This document shows, one piece after another, positions 8,609-17,515 of a DNA stretch of 64,000 bases. The stretch covers positions 1 to 64,000 of the forward strand of contig NZ_JAKUCN010000002.1 in assembly GCF_022808595.1 (NCBI RefSeq), written 5' to 3'. The position numbers were made by a program, and so were the translations under genes. This stretch comes from Microvirga solisilvae. Lineage in GTDB: Bacteria > Pseudomonadota > Alphaproteobacteria > Rhizobiales > Beijerinckiaceae. The notes under the pieces were generated by a model. It was given only the letters and a program-made list of their open reading frames with translations. It was not told the origin of the DNA and did not search any database. Each line of letters begins with the position of its first letter. Position 1 is the stretch's first letter.

Positions 8609-10123
8609 TCAGCGTTTCACGGCCTCGTAAAATACCTCCGGCGTGTCGACTTCCTTCAGCCTGCCTTTCTCGATGACGAGAAAACGCGTGCCGATGGTTT
8701 TGACGAAGCTTCGGTCGTGGGACACCACGATGCAGGTGGCGTCCGAATCCAGGATCTCGTCCTCGAGCTGTTCGCGGCCCGGTATGTCCACGTGGTTGGT
8801 GGGCTCGTCCATGAGATAGAAATTCGGATCGGACAGCCGCAGCGCCAAAAGCCCCAGCCGCGACTTCTGTCCCGGCGACAACCGCTCGATGGGAAGGCCC
8901 TGACGCTCGATGGAAAAGCCCGCCTCCGCCAGAACCGCGCGGCTTCTCTGATCGCCGAGCCTGAACCGGGACAGGATGAAATCATGCGCGCTCGCCTTTT
9001 GCGGCAATTGCGACATGTCCTGATCCACATAGCCCAGCGCAAGGCTCGGGCTGAACCGGATGCCGGGCATTTCCTCCTCCTGCGACAGGGCACGATGCAG
9101 CAGGCGGATCAGCTGCGATTTGCCTGCACCGTTGGGCCCCAGCAGCACGATGCGGTCGCGTTGCGCGATTTCGAGTTTTTGAACCGCGAAAAGATGTCGC
9201 CCGTCCGGCGCCTGCACTACAACGTTCTCCAGCGCCAAAAGCACGCGCGCATGGGTGCCGCGATTGGCGAGCCTGATCTCACCGGAGCGTTCCTTGTGCG
9301 TGGCGCGCGCCGTCTGCTCCAGCGCATCCGCGCGGCGCTTGATCTGCGCCGATTTGATCTGCGCCGCGTCACTGCCACTGTTGATGCCCACATTGCGCAA
9401 TTCCTGCGCGCTCTGGCGCAGGCGCTTCACCTCGCGCAGGGTCTTGTCCCGCTGCGCCTGGGCTGCCGCGTCATGCTCGTCCAGCAGCACGCGGGCGCGC
9501 CTGTAGGGATGCGCGAAGGAGATGGATTCGTCTCGCCGCAAGAAGAGTGTTTTCGTGGTGCAGGCATCGAGAAAATCGCGGTCGTGGCTCGCGATCACGA
9601 TAGGCGTGGCATAAGCCGCATTGGCGATCCATTCCTCGAGCTGGAACAGCTTGTCGAGATCGAGATGGTTCGTCGGCTCGTCGAGGAGCAGCATGTCGGG
9701 CTCGGTGATCCAGGCCCGCGCGATCAGCGCAAGGCGCTGCCAGCCGCCGCTGAGCGAACGCACCGGCAGATGCCGGAGGTTTTCAGGGGTCTCGAACCCG
9801 TCGAGTACCATGTCGGCGCGCCAGTCCTGGCCTTCCCGCTCTTCTGGCGAAAGAGCCTGAAGAAGCGCTTCGTGGAACGTCAGGTCGAGCAGGCGCTCAG
9901 GCACGTCCTGCTCCACGAAGGCGAGGCGTAATCCGCGCGAGCGGACGATCTCGCCGTGAGTGGGTTCGGCAAGCCCTGCGAGGCATTTGAGAAGGGTCGA
10001 TTTTCCAGCGCCGTTTCCGGCCACGAGACCGATGCGGTCTCCTTCGCCGATGACGAGGTTCAGGTTCTGGAACAGGGGTTCATGGGCAATGACGGTGACA
10101 TTGCGAAGGCTCAACGAAGCCAT
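8609..10123 (-). CDS. ABC-F family ATPase (translation factor / ribosome protection type)
   Basis: A soluble 504-residue protein with two ABC ATPase domains in tandem and no membrane segments, the ABC-F design. Domain 1 has GNGAGKST (about 36-43), signature LSGGWQ and LLLDEPTNHLD. A charged linker of about 80 residues (interdomain arm) follows. Domain 2 has GPNGAGKS (about 328), signature LSPGQKSRLG and LMDEPTNHVD. ABC-F proteins bind the ribosomal E site and resolve stalls or protect against antibiotics; which one this is cannot be told. The ribosome binding site (AAGAGA, 5 bases from the ATG) is weak and can be masked by an upstream segment. A leader peptide precedes it. Confidence 0.93.
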   Translation of the reverse strand: MASLSLRNVTVIAHEPLFQNLNLVIGEGDRIGLVAGNGAGKSTLLKCLAGLAEPTHGEIVRSRGLRLAFVEQDVPERLLDLTFHEALLQALSPEEREGQDWRADMVLDGFETPENLRHLPVRSLSGGWQRLALIARAWITEPDMLLLDEPTNHLDLDKLFQLEEWIANAAYATPIVIASHDRDFLDACTTKTLFLRRDESISFAHPYRRARVLLDEHDAAAQAQRDKTLREVKRLRQSAQELRNVGINSGSDAAQIKSAQIKRRADALEQTARATHKERSGEIRLANRGTHARVLLALENVVVQAPDGRHLFAVQKLEIAQRDRIVLLGPNGAGKSQLIRLLHRALSQEEEMPGIRFSPSLALGYVDQDMSQLPQKASAHDFILSRFRLGDQRSRAVLAEAGFSIERQGLPIERLSPGQKSRLGLLALRLSDPNFYLMDEPTNHVDIPGREQLEDEILDSDATCIVVSHDRSFVKTIGTRFLVIEKGRLKEVDTPEVFYEAVKR

Positions 10124-10128
10124 GGGGA

Positions 10129-10249
10129 TCTCTTAAAGTCAGGCGCATCGTCATGAGACGGGAGGCGCAAAATCTTGAACGTGTCGGGCACGCCTTGAGC
10201 CCGCGAGACTCATGGCGCGAAAAGCCGTTCAGAGCTGACCTTTGAGAGA
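10129..10249 (-). promoter_or_regulatory. Predicted long-range stem masking the ABC-F ribosome binding site
   Basis: Read on the minus strand, TCTCTCAAAGGTCAG (10249-10235) is complementary to CTGACTTTAAGAGA (10142-10129): 13 pairs with one mismatch and one bulged G. The second arm contains the AAGAGA ribosome binding site of the ABC-F gene. The first arm begins 16 bases after the leader-peptide stop codon, within reach of a ribosome held near the end of the leader. This is the geometry of translational attenuation. Pairing is computed by eye only. Confidence 0.5.
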
Positions 10250-10265
10250 TGAAGACGAGAAGCGC

Positions 10266-10352
10266 CTAGATCCGTTCGATGGTCGGCCCTGCAACAAGCT
10301 GCTGCAGGGCATGCCAGGGGCCGAACATGCGATGCTGGTATTGCTCACACAT
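10266..10352 (-). CDS. 28-residue leader peptide upstream of the ABC-F gene
   Basis: The reading frame starts MCEQYQHRMFGPW, ends GPTIERI and has a strong AGGGAGGG (10357-10364) four bases before its ATG. This is a much better site than the ABC-F gene itself has. It ends 142 bases before the ABC-F start and contains alternative hairpins within its own coding sequence. Regulatory leader peptides that sense ribosome-targeting drugs or stalls are known for erm genes and for several antibiotic-resistance ABC-F genes. That this is one is inference from position, ribosome binding site and structure. Confidence 0.55.
   Translation of the reverse strand: MCEQYQHRMFGPWHALQQLVAGPTIERI
10283..10324 (-). 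promoter_or_regulatory. Mutually exclusive hairpins inside the leader-peptide sequence
   Basis: GCCCTGCA and TGCAGGGC (10303-10310 and 10286-10293) form a perfect 8-pair hairpin. TCGGCCC and GGGCCGA (10318-10324 and 10283-10289) form a perfect 7-pair outer stem. Both use the same GGGC segment, so only one can form at a time. A ribosome paused on the leader would decide between them. Confidence 0.5.
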
Positions 10353-10454
10353 GCAGCCCTCCCTTGGTTCGAACGTTGAGCGATGGTCTGAAATTTAACG
10401 GCAAAGCGGATGGGATGCAATCCCTAGGACCTCACGCACTGAGGCTTCCGAGGT

Positions 10455-11525
10455 TCAAACCTCGTACAGTCGCTTTCGCGCAATCTCGACATAACCCGCA
10501 TCCGCCTCGAAGCCGATGAAGCGGCGGCTCAGCTGCTTCGCGGCGACGAGAGTCGTGCCGCTGCCGCAGAAGGGATCGAGTACGATCTGGCCCTCCTGCG
10601 TGGTGAGCTCGATGAGAGCCTGCATCAGGCGAACGGGCTTTTGGGTTGGATGCAAACCGCCCTCTCTCGGCATGAAGCCGATATCAAGCACGTTGTCGGG
10701 ATCCGACACGTATTTGAGCAGTGCATCCTGATTATAGGCTCCGACACCGTGAATGAGCGCATTATCCGCGAGTGTCGCGCCGATCTTGTAGGGTTTGGTG
10801 AGCCACAGAACCGGCTCGAAGGTGGGGCGCAAGTTGCCGACGCGCCAGCCGTCCCATTCTCTTGCAGCTTCTTCATCGCCGCGCCGCTCATAAACGGCGC
10901 TCAGACGCTGCGCGCGATGCGGCGCGCGCTCGCGCATCCAGGCGAGCATGTCCTTGTAGGAAAAGCCTGAATCCTCCATCGCCGCGATACAGCGATGGGC
11001 AAGACGGCGGCCCGCAAAGACGAGCGCCGAGCCGCCTGGCTTCAGCACGCGCAGCCATTCGGGCGCCCAGGTGAGGCACCACTCATAGTATTCCCGCGGG
11101 ATGGCGCGGTCGGCCTCCGACCAGCCGTTGATGGGCTTGCCGCGCTTCTTGAACACGGCACCCGCCTTAGCCTGAGCCGGGCTCGCGCCGAGGTAGGCGG
11201 AATTGGTGTTGGTGTGCAGCACATCCCAATCCTCGGCGCCGATGCCGTAGGGAATGTCGCTCAGGATCAAGTGCACGCTCTCATCGGGCAACGTCTTGAT
11301 GAGGTCGATGGAGTTGCCGGCCAGCACATCGTTGAGCGTCAGCAGCCGCTCATTAGCGGAGGCGATATGACGAAGATGAGCTGGTGCATGCGCCACTGAA
11401 AATCGAGCCAGGTTGGAAGGATCTTGGGAAACGATCCTATTCCAGTGCCGATGAAGCATCTTCGCGTCAATCTTCGAGCAACCCATCTTTTTCAAACCCG
11501 CCGCGCTTAACGGCACTCCAGGCAT
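10455..11525 (-). CDS. Orphan DNA methyltransferase (adenine- or cytosine-N4)
   Basis: The order of motifs is amino-methyltransferase, beta class: catalytic motif IV LILSDIPYG near residue 90 comes first, then a target-recognition region of about 180 residues. Near the C-terminus are GLHPTQKPVRLM and the S-adenosylmethionine-binding motif LDPFCGSGTTLVAAKQL. Motif IV is DIPY rather than the common DPPY. The protein lacks the extra C-terminal domain of the cell-cycle enzyme CcrM. No restriction endonuclease is adjacent, so it may be an orphan epigenetic or phage-derived enzyme. The first 60 or so residues are poorly constrained, and ATGs at codons 14 and 23 are alternatives to the start given. 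Confidence 0.85.
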   Translation of the reverse strand: MPGVPLSAAGLKKMGCSKIDAKMLHRHWNRIVSQDPSNLARFSVAHAPAHLRHIASANERLLTLNDVLAGNSIDLIKTLPDESVHLILSDIPYGIGAEDWDVLHTNTNSAYLGASPAQAKAGAVFKKRGKPINGWSEADRAIPREYYEWCLTWAPEWLRVLKPGGSALVFAGRRLAHRCIAAMEDSGFSYKDMLAWMRERAPHRAQRLSAVYERRGDEEAAREWDGWRVGNLRPTFEPVLWLTKPYKIGATLADNALIHGVGAYNQDALLKYVSDPDNVLDIGFMPREGGLHPTQKPVRLMQALIELTTQEGQIVLDPFCGSGTTLVAAKQLSRRFIGFEADAGYVEIARKRLYEV

Positions 11526-11635
11526 GAGATTCTCAATCCAGAGGATGACCCGGTCACCCTGAAACCTGTCTCCAAGTCGGAGATGATATCTGACCCAAAC
11601 AGGCTTGGACGAACTTCATTCTAGGAAGATGTCTT

Positions 11636-11803
11636 ATGAAGAACAGCGGCTTTGACTTTCAGTTATCTCCATTCGTTCGCCTCAAAGGCGATGGCTATGG
11701 AGGATTGATCGCTCTTGTGCTTCTCTTACGGCTCCCTGATATGGGCTCAGTGAGAGAGACTATTAGCTCCATATGGGTCATGTTAGTTCCGCACCTCAAT
11801 TAA
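11636..11803 (+). CDS. Small hypothetical protein, 55 residues, one hydrophobic segment
   Basis: A short frame in an otherwise empty 300-base gap. AGGAAG lies 7 bases before the ATG. The product starts MKNSGFDFQLSPFVRLKG, has a hydrophobic stretch GLIALVLLLRL that could be a short membrane helix, and ends MLVPHLN. Codon use (TTA, ATA, AGA) is poorer in G+C than in neighbouring genes. I do not recognise a family. It may be a small membrane-associated protein of mobile origin or a chance frame. Confidence 0.35.
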   Translation: MKNSGFDFQLSPFVRLKGDGYGGLIALVLLLRLPDMGSVRETISSIWVMLVPHLN

Positions 11804-11828
11804 GCGCGGAATGAATTATCATTGAGCT

Positions 11829-12512
11829 TCATTGGGCAGATTTCGACCGCGCCCCGAAAATCGCGCTGCCCACCCGCACGTGGGTGGCGCCGAGCTGGAT
11901 CGCCTCGTCGAAATCGGCGCTCATGCCCATGGAGAGCACTTTTAGTCCGTGCTTCTTCGCGATGGTGTTGAGGAGCGCGAAATGGGGCGACGGCGGGTCC
12001 TCTGCCGGGGGAATGCACATGAGGCCCTCGATCGTGAGGCCGTATTTCGTGCGGCAGGCCTCCAGAAAGGCATCGACTTCGCCCGGTGCGACGCCGCCCT
12101 TCTGCGGCTCCTCGCCCGTGTTCACCTGAACCAGCAGGCGCGGTGCCCTGCCCTGCTTGGCGATCTCCTTGGCGAGGGCTTCGGCCAGCGACGGCCGGTC
12201 GAGGGTGTGGATCGCATCGAAAAGCTCAACCGCTTCCTTGGCCTTGTTGGACTGGAGCGGCCCGATCATGTGCAATTCCACATCCGGATAGCGCTGGCGC
12301 AGATCCGGCCATTTGGCCTTGGCCTCCTGCACGTAATTCTCGCCGAATACCCGCTGGCCTGCGGCCAGGACCGGCTCGATGGCCTCGGTTGGGAATGTTT
12401 TCGAGACGGCTACCAGGGTGATGCCGGAAGGATCGCGCTCGTAATCGGACGCGGCGCGGCCGATCGCCTCCCGCACCTCCTGCAGACCCTCGACGGGGTT
12501 GTTCTCTCTCAT
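11829..12512 (-). CDS. yggS: YggS/PROSC-family pyridoxal phosphate homeostasis protein
   Basis: A 227-residue cytosolic TIM-barrel protein that binds pyridoxal 5'-phosphate without known catalysis and helps balance vitamin B6 and amino-acid pools. Visible hallmarks are the cofactor lysine in ITLVAVSKTFP, the segment FGENYVQEAKAK, HMIGPLQSNK, VQVNTGEEPQKGG, and the phosphate-binding end LSMGMSADFDEAIQLGATHVRVGSAIFGAR. Length and motifs are normal. It is divergent from leuS, with about 110 bases between them for both promoters. Confidence 0.95.
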   Translation of the reverse strand: MRENNPVEGLQEVREAIGRAASDYERDPSGITLVAVSKTFPTEAIEPVLAAGQRVFGENYVQEAKAKWPDLRQRYPDVELHMIGPLQSNKAKEAVELFDAIHTLDRPSLAEALAKEIAKQGRAPRLLVQVNTGEEPQKGGVAPGEVDAFLEACRTKYGLTIEGLMCIPPAEDPPSPHFALLNTIAKKHGLKVLSMGMSADFDEAIQLGATHVRVGSAIFGARSKSAQ

Positions 12513-12625
12513 GGCACCCTCTCAAAGCCGTCTCCGCTACGCGAAACCGTTGACCGCGCGGGAGAGCTGTGTCCTAGTCCGCCGCAACCCGGCAGCGCAA
12601 GCTGCTTCGCTTATCAACGACGGAT

Positions 12626-15259
12626 GTGCTGAAGAAAATGAGGCCTGAGCGCTACAACGCCAAGGAAGCCGAGCTGAAATGGCGGAAGGTCTGGAACGAC
12701 CGCAACCTGTTCAAGACCAACAACGACGACCCGCGTCCGAAATACTACGTGCTCGAGATGTTCCCCTATCCGTCAGGACGCATCCATATGGGCCACGTGC
12801 GTAACTACACCATGGGCGACGTGGTGGCGCGCTACAAGCGGGCCCGGGGCTTCAACGTGCTCCATCCGATGGGCTGGGACGCCTTCGGCATGCCGGCGGA
12901 GAACGCCGCGATGCAGAACAAGGTCCACCCGAAGGAATGGACCTATGCCAATATCGCGACCATGCGCGCCCAGCTGCAATCGATGGGCCTGTCCATCGAT
13001 TGGAGCCGCGAGATCGCAACCTGCGATCCGAGTTATTACAAGCACCAGCAGCGCATGTTCCTCGATTTCCTCGAGAAGGGCCTGGTGGACCGCAAGACCG
13101 CCAAGGTGAACTGGGACCCGGTGGATCACACCGTGCTTGCCAACGAGCAGGTGATCGACGGGCGCGGCTGGCGCTCGGGAGCTCTGGTGGAGCAGCGTGA
13201 GCTGACCCAGTGGTTCCTCAAGATCACCGATTACGCTCAGGACCTCGACGACAAGCTCGACACCCTCGACCGCTGGCCGGAGAAGGTGCGCCTGATGCAG
13301 CGCAACTGGATCGGCCGCTCGGAAGGTCTGCTGGTGCGCTTCGCCCTGAAGCCGGATACCGCTCCCAACGGCGAGACCGAACTCGAGATCTACACGACGC
13401 GCCCCGACACGCTGTTTGGCGCGAAGTTCATGGCTGTCGCCCCGGATCATCCGCTGGCGAAGGCCGCTGCCGCGAAGAATCCGGAACTCGCCGCTTTCAT
13501 CGAGGAAGCCAAGCGCGTCGGCACGGCGCAGGAGGCCATCGACAAGGCGGAGAAGCTCGGCTTCGATACGGGCGTGCGCGCCGTGCATCCGTTCGACCCG
13601 AACTGGACGCTGCCGGTTTACGTCGCGAACTTCATTCTGATGGAATACGGCACCGGCGCCATCTTCGGCTGCCCGGCGCATGACCAGCGCGACCTGGATT
13701 TCGTGAACAAATACGGCCTCGGCAACACGCCCGTCGTATGCCCGCCGGATCAGGACGCCTCGTCCTTCGTGATCACCGATGTCGCCTATGATGGCGAAGG
13801 CCGGATGATCAATTCGCGCTTCCTCGATGGAAAGACCATCGCGGAAGCCAAGGAAGAAGTAGCAAAGCGCCTCGAAACCGAGACGCGCAACAACCGTCCG
13901 GTGGCTGAGCGCAAGGTGAATTTCCGCCTGCGCGACTGGGGCATCTCGCGCCAGCGCTATTGGGGCTGCCCGATCCCGATCATCCATTGCGACGATTGCG
14001 GCGTGGTGGGCGTGCCGAAGGATCAGCTGCCCGTGGTGCTGCCGGAGGACGTATCCTTCGACGTGCCGGGCAATCCGCTCGACCGTCACCCCACCTGGCG
14101 GCACGTGAACTGCCCACATTGCGGCAAGGCGGCTCGTCGCGAGACGGACACCATGGACACCTTCGTGGATTCGTCCTGGTACTTCGCCCGCTTCACCGAC
14201 CCGACCCTCACCGACAAGCCGACGGATCGCGCCACGGTCGATTCCTGGCTGCCGGTCGATCAGTATATCGGCGGCATCGAGCACGCGATCCTGCACCTGC
14301 TCTATTCGCGCTTCTTCACCCGCGCGATGAAGAAGACGGGACATGCCGGTTTGGACGAGCCCTTCGCCGGCCTGTTCACGCAGGGCATGGTGGTGCACGA
14401 AACCTACAAGGACGCCAATGGCGCCTGGGTGCTGCCCTCCGACGTGCGCTTCGAGGTGCAGGGCGCAACCCACAAGGCCTTCCATGTGGAGACCGGTGCG
14501 CCCATCGAGATCGGCTCCATCGAGAAGATGTCGAAGTCGAAGAAGAACACGGTCGATCCGGACGAGATCATCGCATCCTACGGCGCCGACACGGCCCGCT
14601 GGTTCATGCTCTCCGACTCGCCACCTGAGCGCGACGTGATCTGGACCGAGGAAGGCGTGCAGGGCGCGGGCCGCTTCGTGCAGCGCGTGTGGCGTCTCAT
14701 CGGCGAGATCGCGGACCGCCTGAACGGTGGCAACGGCGCTGCCGCCGAAGGTCCGATCGGGCTTGCCGTGCGCAAGGCCGCTCACAAGGCGCTCGCCGCC
14801 GTGGAAGACGACGTGGAGCGCCTGCGTTTCAACCGTTGCGTGGCGCATCTCTACGAATTCGCCAACTCCCTGCAGGATCTGGCGAACCAGGCCAAGGCCT
14901 CCGACGAGCCCGGCCTCTCTTCCGCATTCAAGGAAGCAGGCCGCATCTTCGTTCAGCTGCTCGCTCCCATGATGCCGCATCTGGCGGAGGAATGTTGGGA
15001 GGCGCTTGGCCAGGACGGCCTCGTGACCGATACGGCTTGGCCCGTGCTCGACCGCTCGCTGCTGGTCGAGGACACGGTCACCATGCCCGTGCAGGTCAAC
15101 GGCAAGAAACGCGCCGACGTCACCGTGGCCCGCGATGCGGATCAGGCCACGATTGAGGCCGCCGTGCTCTCGCTTGATGGCGTGCAAAAGGCTATGGAAG
15201 GAAAGCCTGCCCGTAAGATCATCGTCGTTCCCCAGAGGATCGTGAATGTCGTCGTCTAA
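12626..15259 (+). CDS. leuS: Leucyl-tRNA synthetase
   Basis: Class I synthetase that charges tRNA-Leu. The 877-residue product shows the HIGH-box variant [19 protein letters not shown] (about residue 48), the editing domain with [10 protein letters not shown] and [16 protein letters not shown], the zinc-like insertion [24 protein letters not shown], and the KMSKS loop at about residue 634 (EKMSKSKKN). The start shown is a GTG; an in-frame ATG at 12638 ([17 protein letters not shown]) is equally plausible. Its last codons overlap the lptE start, as is usual in Rhizobiales, so leuS and lptE are one operon. Confidence 0.97.
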   Translation: MLKKMRPERYNAKEAELKWRKVWNDRNLFKTNNDDPRPKYYVLEMFPYPSGRIHMGHVRNYTMGDVVARYKRARGFNVLHPMGWDAFGMPAENAAMQNKVHPKEWTYANIATMRAQLQSMGLSIDWSREIATCDPSYYKHQQRMFLDFLEKGLVDRKTAKVNWDPVDHTVLANEQVIDGRGWRSGALVEQRELTQWFLKITDYAQDLDDKLDTLDRWPEKVRLMQRNWIGRSEGLLVRFALKPDTAPNGETELEIYTTRPDTLFGAKFMAVAPDHPLAKAAAAKNPELAAFIEEAKRVGTAQEAIDKAEKLGFDTGVRAVHPFDPNWTLPVYVANFILMEYGTGAIFGCPAHDQRDLDFVNKYGLGNTPVVCPPDQDASSFVITDVAYDGEGRMINSRFLDGKTIAEAKEEVAKRLETETRNNRPVAERKVNFRLRDWGISRQRYWGCPIPIIHCDDCGVVGVPKDQLPVVLPEDVSFDVPGNPLDRHPTWRHVNCPHCGKAARRETDTMDTFVDSSWYFARFTDPTLTDKPTDRATVDSWLPVDQYIGGIEHAILHLLYSRFFTRAMKKTGHAGLDEPFAGLFTQGMVVHETYKDANGAWVLPSDVRFEVQGATHKAFHVETGAPIEIGSIEKMSKSKKNTVDPDEIIASYGADTARWFMLSDSPPERDVIWTEEGVQGAGRFVQRVWRLIGEIADRLNGGNGAAAEGPIGLAVRKAAHKALAAVEDDVERLRFNRCVAHLYEFANSLQDLANQAKASDEPGLSSAFKEAGRIFVQLLAPMMPHLAEECWEALGQDGLVTDTAWPVLDRSLLVEDTVTMPVQVNGKKRADVTVARDADQATIEAAVLSLDGVQKAMEGKPARKIIVVPQRIVNVVV

Positions 15260-15776
15260 ATTCCTGGCCCGCTTTGCCCTGATTGTCGGCCTTTCCTTAA
15301 GCCTGACCGCCTGCTTCAAGCCGCTCTATGGCCCTACGGCCTCGGGCGAATCGCTCCAGACGGTTCTGGCTTCCATCGATGTTCCCGAAATCGATTGGCC
15401 GGATAACCGGGCAGTGATCGGCCATCATCTGCGCAGCGAGCTGATCTATGCCCTGAACGGCTCGGGCTCCGACACGCCGAAGCGCTACTTGCTGAACGTG
15501 TCGCTGGTGACGTCGCGCACCACGCCGGTTGTCGACAGCCAGAGCGGGCGTGCGAGCTCCGCCATCGTTGGCGGCACGCTCAGCTATACGCTGACGAGTC
15601 TCGACGGGACCAAGATCGTGACGCAGGGAACGGCCACCTCCTCGACGAGCTATGACCGCAACAGCCAGCGCTTCGCCACCCTGCGCGCCGGCCGCGATGC
15701 CGAAATCAGGCTCGCCAAGGTCTTGGCGGAACAGGTGAAAACGCGACTGGCGGCGACACTCTCCGCCGGCTCCTAA
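15246..15776 (+). CDS. lptE: LPS assembly lipoprotein LptE
   Basis: A 176-residue outer-membrane lipoprotein partner of LptD in lipopolysaccharide insertion. The N-terminus is a lipoprotein signal ending in the lipobox LTAC, followed by FKPLYGP, a hallmark of alphaproteobacterial LptE. The gene starts 14 bases before the leuS stop in another frame, indicating translational coupling. A palindromic repeat and then holA follow. Identity rests on the FKPLYGP motif, lipobox, size and the leuS-lptE-holA order. Confidence 0.88.
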   Translation: MSSSKFLARFALIVGLSLSLTACFKPLYGPTASGESLQTVLASIDVPEIDWPDNRAVIGHHLRSELIYALNGSGSDTPKRYLLNVSLVTSRTTPVVDSQSGRASSAIVGGTLSYTLTSLDGTKIVTQGTATSSTSYDRNSQRFATLRAGRDAEIRLAKVLAEQVKTRLAATLSAGS

Positions 15777-15777
15777 A

Positions 15778-15868
15778 GCATTTTCCGCAAAAGTGGATCC
15801 GGTTTTGCGAAAGAAAATGCGTCTTTTCAAGAAGTTAGAACATCTCCCTACTTACCGGGGGATGTTCT
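15778..15868. repeat. REP-like palindromic element plus a hairpin over the holA ribosome binding site
   Basis: GCATTTTCCGCAAAA ... TTTTGCGAAAGAAAATGC (15778-15820) is an imperfect palindrome around GTGGATCC, of a kind scattered through Rhizobiales genomes. A second hairpin follows: AGAACATCTCCC (15837-15848) pairs with GGGGGATGTTCT (15857-15868), including one G-T pair. Its right arm contains the GGGGGA that would be the holA ribosome binding site. There is no T-tract. Confidence 0.6.
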
Positions 15869-15871
15869 GAG

Positions 15872-16891
15872 ATGGTCGCCGTCAAAGCCGGTGACGTGGA
15901 TGGGGTGCTCAGGCGCCCCAATCCGCAGATCGGCGTGTTTCTTTTCTATGGCCCCGACATGGGCCTCATCAACGAGCGCGCCCGCGTTGTCGCGGAGCGC
16001 TCGGTGGATGATCCATCGGATCCTTTCCAACTCATCCGCATCGATGGCGACGACATCGCTTCCGATCCCGCGCGCCTTGCGGACGAGGCAGGCACCATGG
16101 GCCTGTTCGGGGGCAAGCGTGCGATCTGGGTAAAATCCACCTCGCGCAACATCGCACCCGCCGTCGATGCGGTGCTGAAAAGCAAGCTGACGGACACTGT
16201 GATCGTCATCGAAGGCGGCGATCTCCAGAAATCTTCGCCCCTGCGTACTCTTTGCGAGCGGTCGCAGAATGCTCTCGCCCTGCCCTGCTATGCGGATACG
16301 GGCCGCGACCTCGGCACGGTGGTGGACGAAACCCTGAAGGCCAATGGCTTCTCGATTACCCGCGATGCACGCACCGCGCTGATCGCCAGCCTCGGCGGCG
16401 ATAGGCTCGCGACCCGGGGCGAATTGTCGAAGCTCATGCTCTACGCGCACGGGCAGCGTGAAATCACTCTCGAAGATGTCGATGCGATCATGAGCGACGT
16501 GTCGAGCCTTGCGATGGACGCGGTGGTCGATGCCGCTTTCGGCGGAGAAGGCACGAATCTCGAAATCGGTTCACGACGTCTGGCGGCGGAAGGCGTGCAC
16601 GCCTCCGTGCTGTTGGGCGCCGCACTCCGTCATGCCCTCATGCTGCTCAGCGCTCGCCTCACCGTGGAAGAAGGACGCCCCATTCCGACGGTGATGGAAA
16701 CCATGCGCAGCCTGCATTTCCGGCGCAAGCCGCTGGTCGAGCGCCATCTTCAGCGCTGGACGAGCGAGACCTTGAAGCAGGCTATCGCACTGATCCAGGC
16801 GAGCCTTCTCGAAACGCGTCGCATGGCCAATCTCGACGACACGATTGCTGCAAAAACGCTGCTCGACCTTGCGCGCATGGCGCGGCGGTGA
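15872..16891 (+). CDS. holA: DNA polymerase III delta subunit
   Basis: Clamp-loader subunit that opens the sliding clamp. The 339-residue product has the AAA+-like fold of delta proteins: FLFYGPDMGLINERA near the N-terminus (a degenerate Walker A), a small helical lid region, and the C-terminal collar domain ending IAAKTLLDLARMARR. Length is normal. It closes the leuS-lptE-holA run and converges on a SUKH-family gene. Its ribosome binding site (GGGGGA, 10 bases from the ATG) is in the right arm of a hairpin, which may lower its translation. Confidence 0.92.
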   Translation: MVAVKAGDVDGVLRRPNPQIGVFLFYGPDMGLINERARVVAERSVDDPSDPFQLIRIDGDDIASDPARLADEAGTMGLFGGKRAIWVKSTSRNIAPAVDAVLKSKLTDTVIVIEGGDLQKSSPLRTLCERSQNALALPCYADTGRDLGTVVDETLKANGFSITRDARTALIASLGGDRLATRGELSKLMLYAHGQREITLEDVDAIMSDVSSLAMDAVVDAAFGGEGTNLEIGSRRLAAEGVHASVLLGAALRHALMLLSARLTVEEGRPIPTVMETMRSLHFRRKPLVERHLQRWTSETLKQAIALIQASLLETRRMANLDDTIAAKTLLDLARMARR

Positions 16892-16916
16892 TCCTTAATT
16901 TTTAGATACTTAGACT

Positions 16917-17480
16917 TCAGAAGATGAGTGGCTTCGCAAGTTTCTCATAACCTGGCCTATGCCAACTCTTATAATCCGAACCATTCGGCTCGTCATAAAG
17001 CGAACTCAAAAAGTCATCGAAGGAGTCGGCCTGATGCCAAATCTGGTCGTTGCCATCAGTGCCCCAGATATTCGTGCTATGGATCCAACAGAAGATCTGG
17101 CCGTAATCTTCTGAGCGCAACGACATCAGAATTTCCAGACCGCCCGGATTGCAACCGATGAAAAACATATCTGGCGGCGTGCCCCTACGATAAACCTCTC
17201 CACGCCAGTATCGCTCAGCGGATGCCCAAGAGTAGAATGGGTTGACTAAAGTGACGGGCTCCGTGGACGGGTAACGCTCAAGCGGCACAGTGTAACGGAA
17301 GAGGCGCGGATAGACGCGCCCGCCATTGAACGCGAGCATGAAACGACGATAGCCATCAGGCAGGACATGACCTGTCCTGCGCTCCCAATCGGCAATGTCC
17401 TGCCGTGGATCCTTGACGAAAGACCAGTCGCGCTCGCCCTCGTTCCAACGCTCTGTGACGGGAATGATCAAACGACGCAC
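16917..17480 (-). CDS. SMI1/KNR4 (SUKH) family protein, possible orphan immunity protein
   Basis: A 187-residue protein with the SUKH pattern: IADWERRTGHVLPDGYRRFM at the start of the domain (acidic E-x-x-x-G-x-x-L-P-x-x-Y-x-x-F-M), a PRLFRYTVPLERYP strand, FFIGCNPGGLEIL, and a C-terminal DSFDDFLSSL helix. Many bacterial SUKH proteins are immunity partners of polymorphic or contact-dependent toxins; none is encoded nearby. The gene looks less G+C-rich than its neighbours, consistent with transfer. It sits between two conserved replication/segregation genes (holA and parB) and ends 25 bases from holA. Confidence 0.75.
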   Translation of the reverse strand: MRRLIIPVTERWNEGERDWSFVKDPRQDIADWERRTGHVLPDGYRRFMLAFNGGRVYPRLFRYTVPLERYPSTEPVTLVNPFYSWASAERYWRGEVYRRGTPPDMFFIGCNPGGLEILMSLRSEDYGQIFCWIHSTNIWGTDGNDQIWHQADSFDDFLSSLYDEPNGSDYKSWHRPGYEKLAKPLIF

Positions 17481-17515
17481 GGATATATTCCTGAGCCCGA
17501 CCGTTTATGCTCGCC

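Noticed and set aside
10151-10213. Second short frame (20 residues) between the ABC-F leader and the ABC-F gene
   Set aside because: It has an ATG and a stop but no ribosome binding site.
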